Made by a program: the position numbers and the translations under genes | Assembly (NCBI RefSeq): GCF_003857055.1 | Contig: NZ_QGSZ01000203.1 | Coordinates: 1-64,000 of the forward strand | Source of the DNA: Micromonospora inaquosa | GTDB lineage: Bacteria > Actinomycetota > Actinomycetes > Mycobacteriales > Micromonosporaceae | Direction: 5' to 3' | Length of the DNA stretch: 64,000 nucleotides | In this document: positions 1 to 8,552 of the stretch, one piece after another | Layout of the letters: the number at the start of each line of letters is the position of its first letter | How positions within the stretch are numbered: the stretch's first letter is position 1 | Notes under the pieces: model-generated | What the model was told of the DNA's origin: nothing | What the model saw: only the letters and a program-made list of their open reading frames with translations | Databases searched by the model: none

Positions 1-907
1 GGTTGGCCGGGTTGAAGCTGGTGGCCATGTCCAGGTACTCGACACCTCCGCCGTTGCCGCTCCACGACCAACCCAGCCAGCCGATTCCGATGGCCTGGCT
101 GTAGGCGAGGATGCTGTCCTCGTCCGGGTCGCCGTCGGAGTGGTTGAAGCCGAACTCACCGACCACGATGGGCAGCCCGGCGGTGCGGAACCGGCCCAGG
201 TAGTCGCTGATCTCCGCGGCGGTGTCGAACACGCCGTACATGTGGATGGAGAAGACCGTGTTGCGGGCCGGGTCGGCGGCGAAGACCGACGCGGCGTTGT
301 CGCGCATGGTGAACGACCAGTCCTGCCCCCAGTTCGGCGCGTCCACCATGATCGTGTGGGTCAAGCCGCCGGCACGCAGGCGCTTGATCGCATCGGCGTT
401 GTCGGTGGCCCACGAGGCGTAGTTCTGGTTGCCGTACGGCTCGTTGCCGATGTTGACGATGACGAACTTCTCCTGGCCGGCGAGGACGTCGGCGAGGCTG
501 AGCCAGTAGTCGACGGCGCGGGCCAGGGTGATCGCGCCGCTCTGCTCGCCGTACCCGGTGGTGTCGTGCACCTCCAGCACGCAGATCAGCCGGTTGCCCT
601 TGCAGGCCGCGATGACGTTGGCGACGTCGGCACTGGTGTTGCGGGTCCACCGGTCGCCGCTGGAGAGCACCACCCGCACGGTGTTCGCGCCGAGCGCCTT
701 GACGTCGGCGAACGAGCTGGTCTGCTGCGGATACCAGGTGTGGGCGTGGTTGACGCCGCGCATGATGAATTCGCTGCCGTTGGCGTCGTACAACTTGCCG
801 CCAGCGACGGAGAAACCAGCCGCGGCGTGCGCCGGCTGGCCGAACGCCAGCACGGCGACGAGCAACGCGAGCACTGTCGCGCCGGCGGCGGAGAGTCGAG
901 TCTTCAT
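1..907 (-). CDS. Secreted GH5 (subfamily 8-like) beta-mannanase, C-terminus beyond window
   Basis: Secreted endo-acting glycoside hydrolase, most like actinobacterial beta-1,4-mannanases, which cut mannan backbones outside the cell. About 302 codons are read from the ATG at 907 with no stop, so the gene runs off the left edge and a C-terminal carbohydrate-binding module may follow. The first ~32 residues (MKTRLSAAG...AHA) form a signal peptide. The mature part starts GFSVAGGKLYDANG and has MRGVNHAHTW, the acid/base Glu in NIGNEPYGN and the nucleophile Glu in VVGEFG, followed by GWLGWSWSGNGGG, all typical of GH5_8. A GAGGAAGG ribosome site sits just before the start. A perfect 20-bp palindrome lies 237 bases upstream. 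Mannan rather than cellulose as substrate is inferred from the family pattern. Confidence 0.88.
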   Translation of the reverse strand, partial: MKTRLSAAGATVLALLVAVLAFGQPAHAAAGFSVAGGKLYDANGSEFIMRGVNHAHTWYPQQTSSFADVKALGANTVRVVLSSGDRWTRNTSADVANVIAACKGNRLICVLEVHDTTGYGEQSGAITLARAVDYWLSLADVLAGQEKFVIVNIGNEPYGNQNYASWATDNADAIKRLRAGGLTHTIMVDAPNWGQDWSFTMRDNAASVFAADPARNTVFSIHMYGVFDTAAEISDYLGRFRTAGLPIVVGEFGFNHSDGDPDEDSILAYSQAIGIGWLGWSWSGNGGGVEYLDMATSFNPAN

Positions 908-1143
908 GGCCTTCCTCAGGGAGGACCCCCGGTGCCCGACAGGGGTGGGGACGTGACAGGGGAAGGCGGCTGCAGCCCGACAGCCGCGCCCGGCGCCCGG
1001 CGCAGGCATCAGCGTAGGGCGATGGAATGGCCCTCGCAACCGGTTCAGTTGGCGGCCCCGATGCCCGGACAGCCGCAACGGCCCACGCGGACGCAGGCCG
1101 TCACGGGGCGGTCATCCCCACCACAGGATGTGCGCCACACCCG

Positions 1144-1163
1144 GCTCTTAACCGGTTAAGAGC
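1144..1163. promoter_or_regulatory. Perfect 20-bp palindrome, LacI-type operator
   Basis: GCTCTTAACCGGTTAAGAGC is a perfect inverted repeat whose AACCGGTT core resembles LacI-family operators. It lies in the 396-base gap (908-1303) between the minus-strand mannanase and the plus-strand oxidoreductase. It most plausibly controls the mannanase in response to a manno-oligosaccharide. No LacI gene is visible in the window. Nothing else was recognised in this gap. Confidence 0.6.
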
Positions 1164-1303
1164 GACGGTAGGCAGGTGACCGCGATCCGTCAAGCATCGC
1201 GTCAGCCGAAGCGGACGAGCGCGCAGCCGAACCGGACGAGAGGGTTGACCGCCGCGCACCGGGGTATTCCGGGAACGATCCGTCGGTGAGAAGGGATACC
1301 AGG

Positions 1304-2245
1304 ATGGTCAGCGTCGGCTACACCCTGATGAGCGAGCAGGCCGGGCCCAAGCAACTGGTGGACCACGCGGTACGGGCGGAGGCGGCCGGTTTCGACCAAC
1401 TGGTGGTGTCCGACCACTACTACCCGTGGCTCGACTCCCAGGGACACTCCCCGTACGCCTGGTCGGTGCTCGGCGCGGTCGCCCACGCCACCTCCCGCGC
1501 CCAACTGATGTCCTTCGTGACCTGCCCGATCCGCCGCTACCACCCGGCCGTGGTCGCGCAGAAGGCCAGCACGATCGGGGCGCTCTCGGACGGCCGGTTC
1601 ACCCTCGGGCTGGGCGCCGGGGAGAACCTCAACGAACACGTGGTCGGCGGCTGGCCGCACGTCCAGCAGCGGCACGAGATGTTCGAGGAGGCGTTGCAGA
1701 TCATCCGGCCGCTGCTCAACGGGGAGACGCTGACCTTCTCCGGCAACCACTTCGACGTGCCCGACGCCTACGTCTGGGACCGCCCGGAACGGCCGGTGCC
1801 GATGGCCGTCGCCGCGTCCGGTCGACAGTCCGCGACGCTGGCCGCCGAATACGGCAACGGCCTCATCTCCACCGAACCCGACCGGCACATCATCGAGATG
1901 TACGACGATGCCGGGGGCGCCGGCCAGCCCCGCTACGGCCAGGTGGCCATCTGCTACGGCCCCGACGAGGCCGAGTGCCGCAAGCTCGTGCACGACCAGT
2001 TCCGCTGGTTCGGGATGGGTTGGAAGGTCAACGCCGACCTGCCCAACCCGGACTCCTTCGCCGCCGCCACCCAGTTCGTGCGCGAGGAGGACGTCGCCGA
2101 GGGCATCTCCTGCGTCGAGGCGTTCGGCAAGTTCGTCGACGCCGGCTTCACCCACGTGGCGATCATCCAGGTGGGCGGGGAGACCCAGCCGATGTTCCTG
2201 GACTGGGCGCAGGAACAGTTGCTGCCCCGGCTGCGCGAGCTGTGA
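1304..2245 (+). CDS. LLM-class F420-dependent oxidoreductase (FGD-like)
   Basis: A 313-residue TIM-barrel oxidoreductase of the luciferase-like family, in the branch close to F420-dependent glucose-6-phosphate dehydrogenase. It probably uses cofactor F420; the substrate is unknown. Seen: N-terminal VSVGYTLMSEQAGP, the barrel strand FDQLVVSDHYYPWLDSQGH, the cofactor-side TLGLGAGENLNEH, and MAVAASGRQSA in the C-terminal half. Full family length. The ATG at 1304 is preferred over the GTG at 1286 because GAGAAGG lies 9 bases before it. The stop overlaps the GTG of the next gene (GTGA), so the two are probably cotranscribed. Confidence 0.85.
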   Translation: MVSVGYTLMSEQAGPKQLVDHAVRAEAAGFDQLVVSDHYYPWLDSQGHSPYAWSVLGAVAHATSRAQLMSFVTCPIRRYHPAVVAQKASTIGALSDGRFTLGLGAGENLNEHVVGGWPHVQQRHEMFEEALQIIRPLLNGETLTFSGNHFDVPDAYVWDRPERPVPMAVAASGRQSATLAAEYGNGLISTEPDRHIIEMYDDAGGAGQPRYGQVAICYGPDEAECRKLVHDQFRWFGMGWKVNADLPNPDSFAAATQFVREEDVAEGISCVEAFGKFVDAGFTHVAIIQVGGETQPMFLDWAQEQLLPRLREL

Positions 2246-3117
2246 ACCGAGTCGTGGCCCCTCGGCCGCCCGGGTCGTCCCACCGCACCGCGGTCGGCCG
2301 GTTCGGGCTGGCCGACCTGCGGCTCGCCATGGCCGCGCCCCGGCCAGCCGCCGGGCTGACCAGCGAGTGGCGGCTCGTCGACGGGCTGCGTACCCACACC
2401 CGACACGCGGCGGGCCCGACCACCGGGGCGCCGCCCGTGGTGCTCGTGCACGGCCTGGCGGTCTCGCACCGGTATCTCACCCCGCTGGCCGTCGCGCTCT
2501 CCACCACCCATCAGGTGTACCTGCCGGACCTGCCGGGCTTCGGCCTGTCCGAACACCCCCGGGGCGCGTACGACGTCCGCCGGCACGCCGCCCACCTGGC
2601 CGCCTGGCTGGCCGCGTACCAATTGCCGCCGGTCTGCCTGCTGGGGCACTCGTTCGGTGCGGAGGTGGCCGCCGCGGTCGCCGCGACCCACCCCGATGCG
2701 GTACGCGCGCTGGTGTTGGCCGGGCCGACAAGTGACCCGGCGGCCCGGTCCCGACGGGGCCAGTTCGGTCGTTGGCTGGTGGACAACCTGCGCGAGGCGC
2801 CGCTTCAGGCCCCGGTCCTGTTTCGGGACGTCTGGAACGCCCGGCCCTGGCGGGCCCTCGCGACGCTGTCGCACTCGGTGCGCAACGCCATCGAGGCGGA
2901 CCTCGTCCGCGTCAGCGCGCCGACTGTCGTCCTGACCGGCGAGCGCGACCCGGTCGTGCCGCAACGGTGGCGGGAGGAGGCCACGCGGCTGGTGCCGGAG
3001 GCGGCCCTGGTGGTCGTTCCCGGTGCCGCGCACAACGTGGTCACGACCGCCCCGACGGTTGTCGCGGACGCGATCCGGCACCTGCTCGCCCCGCAACCCG
3101 CACCCACGGACAGGTGA
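2242..3117 (+). CDS. Alpha/beta-fold hydrolase
   Basis: Cytoplasmic alpha/beta hydrolase of about 291 residues; the substrate cannot be told. Seen: oxyanion-hole VLVHGLAVSH near residue 70, the nucleophile elbow GHSFGAE, a charge-relay Asp in TGERDPVVP and a His in GAAHNVV near the C-terminus, so the triad is complete. The GTG at 2242 overlaps the upstream oxidoreductase stop by four bases (GTGA), implying translational coupling. An internal ATG at 2329 (MAAPRP) is an alternative start and would still keep the whole catalytic domain. Confidence 0.8.
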   Translation: MNRVVAPRPPGSSHRTAVGRFGLADLRLAMAAPRPAAGLTSEWRLVDGLRTHTRHAAGPTTGAPPVVLVHGLAVSHRYLTPLAVALSTTHQVYLPDLPGFGLSEHPRGAYDVRRHAAHLAAWLAAYQLPPVCLLGHSFGAEVAAAVAATHPDAVRALVLAGPTSDPAARSRRGQFGRWLVDNLREAPLQAPVLFRDVWNARPWRALATLSHSVRNAIEADLVRVSAPTVVLTGERDPVVPQRWREEATRLVPEAALVVVPGAAHNVVTTAPTVVADAIRHLLAPQPAPTDR

Positions 3118-3123
3118 AACATC

Positions 3124-3243
3124 ATGCGCTTCGGCAACACGGAGATCCGTCCGCTCGGCGGTGGCCTCGGCTGCCTACTGATGATCCTCTTCTCGATCGT
3201 GGCGTCGGTGGTGTTGACCGTCCTGCTGAATCTGGTGCTCTGA
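3124..3243 (+). CDS. Small single-pass membrane protein (39 aa)
   Basis: A 39-residue reading frame beginning MRFGNTEIRPLGGGLGCLL, followed by one hydrophobic span (MILFSIVASVVLTVLLNLVL). It starts six bases after the hydrolase stop with AGGTGA upstream, so it may be the last gene of the oxidoreductase-hydrolase operon. Function unknown. The polar head plus a glycine-rich turn and one helix suggests a small inner-membrane peptide. Its support is the ribosome site, the operon-like spacing and its non-random composition. Confidence 0.6.
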   Translation: MRFGNTEIRPLGGGLGCLLMILFSIVASVVLTVLLNLVL

Positions 3244-3256
3244 GGACCCGACGGCC

Positions 3257-4066
3257 TCAGTCGGCGGACAACTCCAGCGCGGCCACCAGCGGGTAGTGGT
3301 CGGAGGCGATGGCCGCCGCACCGCTGCGGATGACCCGACAGTCCTGGACCCGCTGCGCCACCGCGGGGGTGCCGAGCAGATAGTCCAGCCGCATCCCGGC
3401 GAACTCGGCCCCGCCCAGTCGGGTGGGCACGGTGAGGCCGTCGGCCTCCGGTGCGTCGACGTTGGCCGACGGCCAGAGGTCGACGAGGCCGGCGGCGAGC
3501 AGCCGGGCGATCGCACGGGTGTCCACCGCGTCGCCGGAGCGACGCAGGTGCCGCCGCCGGTAGAGGGTGGGCATGCCGGCCAGCCGAGCGGTGTGGTCGA
3601 CGGTCGGGTCGAGCGAGTTGAGGTCACCGGTGACCAGCGCCAGCGGCCCCTCGTCGCGGCGCATCGCCGCGACCAACCAGTCGACCTCCATCCGCCGCCG
3701 GCCCCCCGAGTACGGGTAGAGGTGGGTGCCCAGCACTGTGAACGGGCCGCCGGACGTGGCCACCACGACGCGGGCGGCGGCGTGGTGGAACGGGCGGCGC
3801 ACCGACCCGGCGTCGACGACCCGGTACGGCGGCCGGACCAGCACCGCCACCGGCTGCCCGAAACAGGACCGGGCCAGGTGGGGCGTCATCCCCACCCGGC
3901 CCGCCACGGTGGCCATCAGCCCGTCCCGGTCGAAGCCGCGCAACTCCTGCAACGCCAGCACGTCCGGCGCCTGCTCGTCGATGACCTGAACCACCTGATC
4001 CAGCCGGTCGGGGCCGCCGCGATCCCACCCGCCGGTGCGGATGTTCCAGGTCATCACCCGCAGCAC
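3257..4066 (-). CDS. Endonuclease/exonuclease/phosphatase family protein
   Basis: About 269 residues of the metal-dependent EEP fold (DNase I, exonuclease III and phosphatase relatives). Seen in order: MTWNIRTGG, the metal-binding Glu in LALQEL, GTHLYPYSGG, the catalytic pair in VTGDLNSLD, MRLDYLL and the C-terminal SDHYPLVAAL. The substrate could be DNA, RNA or a phospholipid/inositol phosphate. The GTG at 4066 follows the upstream phosphatase stop by eight bases, making a likely two-gene unit. An ATG at 4054 (MTWN) is an alternative. Upstream in-frame codons lie inside the PAP2 gene and are ignored. Confidence 0.82.
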   Translation of the reverse strand: MLRVMTWNIRTGGWDRGGPDRLDQVVQVIDEQAPDVLALQELRGFDRDGLMATVAGRVGMTPHLARSCFGQPVAVLVRPPYRVVDAGSVRRPFHHAAARVVVATSGGPFTVLGTHLYPYSGGRRRMEVDWLVAAMRRDEGPLALVTGDLNSLDPTVDHTARLAGMPTLYRRRHLRRSGDAVDTRAIARLLAAGLVDLWPSANVDAPEADGLTVPTRLGGAEFAGMRLDYLLGTPAVAQRVQDCRVIRSGAAAIASDHYPLVAALELSAD

Positions 4067-4074
4067 GACGCCGC

Positions 4075-5565
4075 CTAGTCGGCTCGGCCGGCCCGCGCCA
4101 GCTCGTCGTCGAGAGTGTCCACGTCCTCCGACTCGATGGCCGGCTGGTTGCCTTCCCTCAGGTCCTCGTTCGGGCGGATCACCAGGTAGAGCAACCCGAT
4201 CCAGAGTGCGGAGAGCAGGATCGCGCCCATGAAGTCGGTCGGGTGGTGCATCCCCCGGTACATCCGGGAGGTGGCCACCCCGACCGGCATGAGCACGGCC
4301 ACCGCCACGAAGACCCAACGCCACCACCGGTCGGTACGCGGAAAGACGATGAGGGTGATCGCCAGCCAGATGCAGATCGTCGCCGCGATGTGCCCGGACG
4401 GGAACGACGAGGTGGGCATCTGCCCGTCCAGGTTCTCCACCGGGGGACGCGGCCGGTCGACCACGTGAGCCGACGCGAGGAAGAGGGTCAGCTCACCCAC
4501 CATCGCCAGCGCCACGAAGAGCACCGGGCGCCAGCGCCGCCACACCGCCAGCACCAGCGGACAGAACACCAACGAGATCAGCAGGATGGCGTGGGTGTCA
4601 CCGAACTTGCTCCACCACCAGCTGACCTCGGTCAGCACCTCGGTGTGCCGCTCGGCGAACCACTGCGGCACCTCGGTGTCGAGGGTGTCGAAGAAGGTGC
4701 CCTTGGCGTGGTAGCTGACGTACATGCCGAAGGCGTACAACGCCCCGAACACGATCACCCAGCCGACCAGCAGCTCGGCCACCGCCGAGCGCGGATGGGC
4801 CAACACGTGCTCCTCGGCCGGGGCGGGCGCGATGTCGTGCCCCGCCTCCGGCTCCAGGCCCTCGGTCAGCGGCGGCACCGGCCGCCCCCGCTCCCGCCGC
4901 CACAGTCGGAAGGCGTACGCGGTGACGCCCAGCCAGGCGGCCCCGAGCAGCCAGGCGGCCAGCACGTCGGAGACGAAGTGCACGCCCAACGCGATCCGGG
5001 TGAGGCCGACCAGTGCCACCAGCACACCGACGCCGACGATGGCCGGTTTGCGCCAGCGGGGCGCCATCGCCGGCAGGAACACCAGCAGCAGCGCTCCGTA
5101 GGCGACGAACGAGCCGAGCGCGTGCCCGCTCGGGAAGCTGTTACCGGGGGCGCTGGCGATCGGCACGTCCACGATCGGGCGGAGCCGACCGACCAGCGTC
5201 TTCAGCGACGGGTCGAGGATCAGCCCACCGACCCCCGTGATGATCAGGTAGACGGCGAGTCGGGGCTGCCGCCTGATCAGCAACCCGACCACGGCGATGG
5301 TGACCAGCCAGATGAGGATCGGCCGGCCGCCCAGGTCCGTCACCGCCTGGAGCACGGTGACCAGCGGGTGGTGCGGGGCGACGAGCCCGTTGAACCACTC
5401 GGCGAGCGCGTGGTCGGCATCCTGTAGAGGGCTCCACTGCACCCGGACGAGCAACAGCAGCAGCCCGAAGGCCACCCCGGCACCGGTGACGGCCACCAGG
5501 CCGGCAATGCTCCGCTCGGCGAAATGACCGATCGGACGGCGCGCCACCTCTTTGACCGCGGTCAC
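4075..5565 (-). CDS. Double PAP2-domain membrane phosphatase
   Basis: Integral membrane protein of about 496 residues carrying two PAP2 lipid-phosphatase domains in tandem. Domain 1 has KTLVGRLRP, FPSGHA and TRIALGVHFVSD. Domain 2 has VVDRPRPP, FPSGHI and SRMYRGMHHPTD. Both keep the active-site histidines, but the second lacks the leading Lys of the first motif. The domains are joined by a polar linker (PLTEGLEPEAGHD...), so the protein looks like a fused duplication of a single PAP2 enzyme. Likely role: dephosphorylating phosphatidate or undecaprenyl pyrophosphate at the membrane. The GTG at 5565 has an excellent AAAGGAGGTG site. The EEP-family gene follows directly. Confidence 0.88.
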   Translation of the reverse strand: MTAVKEVARRPIGHFAERSIAGLVAVTGAGVAFGLLLLLVRVQWSPLQDADHALAEWFNGLVAPHHPLVTVLQAVTDLGGRPILIWLVTIAVVGLLIRRQPRLAVYLIITGVGGLILDPSLKTLVGRLRPIVDVPIASAPGNSFPSGHALGSFVAYGALLLVFLPAMAPRWRKPAIVGVGVLVALVGLTRIALGVHFVSDVLAAWLLGAAWLGVTAYAFRLWRRERGRPVPPLTEGLEPEAGHDIAPAPAEEHVLAHPRSAVAELLVGWVIVFGALYAFGMYVSYHAKGTFFDTLDTEVPQWFAERHTEVLTEVSWWWSKFGDTHAILLISLVFCPLVLAVWRRWRPVLFVALAMVGELTLFLASAHVVDRPRPPVENLDGQMPTSSFPSGHIAATICIWLAITLIVFPRTDRWWRWVFVAVAVLMPVGVATSRMYRGMHHPTDFMGAILLSALWIGLLYLVIRPNEDLREGNQPAIESEDVDTLDDELARAGRAD

Positions 5566-5643
5566 CCCGCACCTCCTTTGTCGCCTCTGGCGAGGCGCAG
5601 TACCCGATCTGCGGCCGTCGTACACGCCGGGTGCCGCCAGGGC

Positions 5644-6645
5644 CTAGAGGGCGGACATGTCCCCGGTGTCGTACAGCTCGGCGCGGTCCGGGTCGGGCTC
5701 CCACAGGTCCGGTTGGGCGGGCTCCTGCACACCGATGCGCAGCGCCTCCAGTTGGGCGGCGAAGGCCAGCCCGCCGAAGAGCGCCATCCCGGTCAGGTTG
5801 GCCCAGAGCAGCAGCGCCATCATGCCGGTCAGGGCACCGTAGGTCTGCCCGAAACCGTCACTGAACCGCACGTACGCGGCGAGCAGCAGGCTGGCCAGCC
5901 ACCACAGCGCGGTGGCGATGCCGGCGCCGAAGAACAGCCAGGACAGGCCGGGCTGGTTGCGGCGCGGCGCGTGCCGGAACAGCACGGCGACGGCGACGAC
6001 GGTCAGCCCGAGGCTCAGCGGGAAGCGGACCACGTCCCAGATGCCGTTGGCGACCGCGCCCCACTCGTAGTGTCTGCGGACCGAGTCGCCCATCGCGCCG
6101 CCGCCGACCAGGATCAGGAAGCCGGCGAGCGCGGGCAGGCCGGCGGTGACGGCCAGGACGGCTGCTCGCAAATATTTCCGCAGCGCCGGGCGGTCCCGTT
6201 CGACGCCGTAGATGCGGTTGGCACCCCGCTCGATCTGGGCCATCGTGGTGGTGAGCGCGAACAGGCCGGTGAGCAGACCGAGGGTGAGCGCCACCTCCCC
6301 CGCGTCCTCGACGCGTTCGCCCTCCCCGAGCAGTTCGGCGACCATCTGCGCGCTCTGGCCGGGGGTGAGCGCCAGGACGGTGTCGGCGACCACCTGGCCG
6401 CCCTCGTCGACGCCCAGCTCGCTGATCAGGCCGGTGAGGGCGATCAGGAACGGCACCACGGCGAGGCAGAGTTGCAGGGCGAAGGCCCGGGAGTGACTGA
6501 ACCCGTCGCCGTAGCGGAACCGGATGAACGCGTCTCGCAGCAGGTGCCACCCGCCCTGCCGGCGCAGCGTGTGCCAGGCGTCGTCGGCGGAGAGCTCCTC
6601 GTCGGCCATCATCCGGGTCTCCGGCACGATCCGGGTGCTACTCAC
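5644..6645 (-). CDS. YihY/BrkB-family inner membrane protein
   Basis: A 333-residue polytopic membrane protein of the YihY/BrkB family, once misnamed ribonuclease BN; its biochemical role is unsettled. Seen: the N-terminal amphipathic lead FRYGDGFSHSRAFALQL before the first membrane segment, GLISELGVDEGG, LGLLTGLFALTTTMAQIERGANRIYGVER and the late segment LTGMMALLLWANLTGMALF; six spans are estimated. The GTG start overlaps the end of the upstream lipid kinase gene by eight bases, so the two are one transcript. That pairing suggests work on membrane lipids, but this is context only. Confidence 0.85.
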   Translation of the reverse strand: MSSTRIVPETRMMADEELSADDAWHTLRRQGGWHLLRDAFIRFRYGDGFSHSRAFALQLCLAVVPFLIALTGLISELGVDEGGQVVADTVLALTPGQSAQMVAELLGEGERVEDAGEVALTLGLLTGLFALTTTMAQIERGANRIYGVERDRPALRKYLRAAVLAVTAGLPALAGFLILVGGGAMGDSVRRHYEWGAVANGIWDVVRFPLSLGLTVVAVAVLFRHAPRRNQPGLSWLFFGAGIATALWWLASLLLAAYVRFSDGFGQTYGALTGMMALLLWANLTGMALFGGLAFAAQLEALRIGVQEPAQPDLWEPDPDRAELYDTGDMSAL

Positions 6646-7708
6646 GGCGTGCTTCCTCGATCAGCTGCTCGCCCCGCTCCCCGGCGCTCTGCACGTCGAC
6701 GGCCAGGTCGGGGGCGTCCTCGGGCTGGGGGACGCAGAGCCAGAGCGCCTGGGGTCGGACCTCCGCCCGCAGCTGCCGGCCCGGGGAGATCAGGTCGCCG
6801 TCCAACTCGCGAGGCTGCGCCCGGTTGCTGGTGATCACCACGCGCCGGCCCCGGAACACCTCCAGCTGCGGCACCTGGCCGCTGCGGCGGAGCACCGCCC
6901 AGCCGAGCGCGAGCCAGTGCCGCAGGTTACGGGGGGTGAGCACGGCGACGTCGAGCCAGCCGTCGTCCGGCTCGGCCTCGGTCAGCAGGGTCAGGCCGCC
7001 CTGCAGTCGGCCGACGTTGGCGATCAGGACCGACCGGGCCCGGCGGCGCACCGGCGGACGGTCGTCGATGCGGATCTGCACCCGCATCGGCCGGTCCCGT
7101 AGGTGACGGGCGGCGCCCATCACGTACGCCGGCCAGCCGATGCGGGCCTTGGTGGTCTCGGAGGTGGCGGCGAGCATCTGGGCGTCGAAGCCCATGCCGG
7201 CCATCACTGTGAAGTACTGATCCTCGACGGCGCCGACGTCGAGCAGCCGTCGGCCGCGTTCCACGGCGACCTGGAGCCCGGCGGCCAGGTCGGTGGAGAG
7301 CCCCAGGTTGGCGGCGAGCAGGTTGCCGGTGCCCTGCGGCAGCACGGCGAGGGCCACGTCGGTGCCGACCAACCCGCTGACGCAGGACATCACGGTGCCG
7401 TCACCGCCGCAGGCGAAGACCAGGTCGACGCCGGCCTTGACGGCTTGCTCGGTCTGACCGCGCCCCGGGTCGTCGACGGTCGTCTCGTACCACTGCGGGG
7501 CGGGCCAACCGGCCGCGGTCAGGGCGTCGTCGACGGTACGGCGCAGCTCGTCAAGATCGTCGACCTTCACTGGGTTGACCACCACGGCGGAGCGCAACCC
7601 GCCGTCGCCGCCTGCGGGCCGCCTGTCCTGTCCAGCATCCACGGCGCCAGTGTGCAGCACCCGGACCGCTTCAGCGACCCGGCGACCGGCCCGCGTCGGA
7701 AGTGCCAC
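6638..7708 (-). CDS. Diacylglycerol/sphingosine kinase-family protein
   Basis: Cytoplasmic lipid kinase of the DagK/YegS family, about 356 residues at most. Seen: SAVVVNPVKV near residue 40, the nucleotide-binding FACGGDGTVMS, the substrate-side VLPQGTGNLLAANL, and GMGFDAQML, in the expected order. It probably phosphorylates diacylglycerol or a related lipid using ATP. The start is uncertain: the GTG at 7708 has no clear ribosome site, and later GTGs within the first 25 codons would remove only a disordered lead. It overlaps the following YihY gene and begins 27 bases after the Clp N-domain gene. Confidence 0.83.
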   Translation of the reverse strand: MALPTRAGRRVAEAVRVLHTGAVDAGQDRRPAGGDGGLRSAVVVNPVKVDDLDELRRTVDDALTAAGWPAPQWYETTVDDPGRGQTEQAVKAGVDLVFACGGDGTVMSCVSGLVGTDVALAVLPQGTGNLLAANLGLSTDLAAGLQVAVERGRRLLDVGAVEDQYFTVMAGMGFDAQMLAATSETTKARIGWPAYVMGAARHLRDRPMRVQIRIDDRPPVRRRARSVLIANVGRLQGGLTLLTEAEPDDGWLDVAVLTPRNLRHWLALGWAVLRRSGQVPQLEVFRGRRVVITSNRAQPRELDGDLISPGRQLRAEVRPQALWLCVPQPEDAPDLAVDVQSAGERGEQLIEEARRE

Positions 7709-7735
7709 AGACAGGTTTCAAGACGGCTCCACCTG

Positions 7736-8314
7736 TCAGGCCGCCGCCCGCAGCGCGAGCTCCACCCGCCGACGCAGATCGTCGAGGTCGACCCCGGACT
7801 CGGTGAGCACCAACGCGCCCAGCCCGTTGCCCTCCCGCAGCACCCCGAGCAGGATGTGCTCGGTGCCGATGTGACGGTGGCGCAGGCGTAGGGCCTCCCG
7901 CAGGGACAGCTCCAGCGCCTTCTTGGAGCGGGCCGAGAACGGGCCGCCGAGGTAGCGCTTACGCCCCCAGCGGCGGCGCGGTGCCGGCACCGCCTCCCGC
8001 AGTGCGTCCGGGCCGAAGGACTGCTCGATGCGGGCCACGATCGCGGCCAGGTCGATGCCGATCTCCCGCAGGGCCGCCGCGTCCGCGTCGCCGAGGCCGG
8101 CGCCGCCGCTTGAGGTGTGCCGGCGGACGCGTTCGCGCAGGTCGTCGGCGCGCACCCCGGCGTCGGCGAGCACCCGGCTGGCCAGCCCGTTGTCGTCGGC
8201 GAGCAGGGCGAGCAGCAGGTGCTCGGTGCCGACCGGCCGCTGGCCCTCGGCCCGCGCCTCCTCCAGCGCCCGTCGCACCACGTCGCGCGCCCGGTCGGTG
8301 AACCGTTCGAACAT
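7736..8314 (-). CDS. Clp N-domain (ClpC N-like) protein without an ATPase
   Basis: About 192 residues made of two Clp amino-terminal repeat regions: FERFTDRARDVVRRALEEA with GTEHLLLALL near the start, and FSARSKKALELSLREAL with GTEHILLGVLREGNG near the end. There is no Walker motif, so this is a free-standing N-domain, probably an adaptor or substrate trap for the ClpC chaperone or a stress protein. Two repeats are joined by an Arg-rich linker (PAPRRRWGRKRYLG). The ATG at 8314 overlaps the TGA of the upstream HTH gene (TGATG) and uses GGGAGG inside it, so the two are translationally coupled. Confidence 0.85.
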   Translation of the reverse strand: MFERFTDRARDVVRRALEEARAEGQRPVGTEHLLLALLADDNGLASRVLADAGVRADDLRERVRRHTSSGGAGLGDADAAALREIGIDLAAIVARIEQSFGPDALREAVPAPRRRWGRKRYLGGPFSARSKKALELSLREALRLRHRHIGTEHILLGVLREGNGLGALVLTESGVDLDDLRRRVELALRAAA

Positions 8315-8550
8315 CACGCCTCCCAGGATGAGTTGACCGCCGGTCGCCCGGCGTGCTTCTTGTGGACCGCCTGCCGGCTGACCTCGAGCGTGTCGGCGAT
8401 CTCCTGCCAGGACCAGCCCTGTCGTCGGGCGTTGTCCACCTGGACCACCTCGAGCCGCTCGAGCAGCCGGCGTAGCGCGCGGACGGCGCGCAGCCCGACC
8501 CGGGGGTCGGTGCTGCCGGCTGCCGCCGCGAGTTCTGTCGCCTGACTCAT
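8314..8550 (-). CDS. Small helix-turn-helix regulator paired with the Clp N-domain gene
   Basis: A 78-residue protein from the ATG at 8550. Its C-terminal half is a helix-turn-helix, WSWQEIADTLEVSRQAVHKKHAGR, resembling sigma region 4 or MarR-like recognition helices. The N-terminal half (ELAAAAG...LLERLEVVQ) is helical and may dimerise. Likely an autorepressor of itself and the downstream Clp N-domain gene. The ATG sits six bases after TATGTT, a -10-like element spaced 18 from TTGACA, so the transcript is probably leaderless. This places the start at 8550 rather than at the upstream codon at 8586, which lies inside the operators. Confidence 0.8.
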   Translation of the reverse strand: MSQATELAAAAGSTDPRVGLRAVRALRRLLERLEVVQVDNARRQGWSWQEIADTLEVSRQAVHKKHAGRPAVNSSWEA

Positions 8551-8552
8551 GC

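Noticed and set aside
140-1159. Long open frame on plus across the mannanase gene
   Set aside because: It is a GC-rich shadow of the minus-strand GH5 gene, whose catalytic motifs are unmistakable.
1202-2155. Minus-strand open frame opposite the LLM oxidoreductase
   Set aside because: Composition follows the third-position GC of the plus gene; no family motif or ribosome site.
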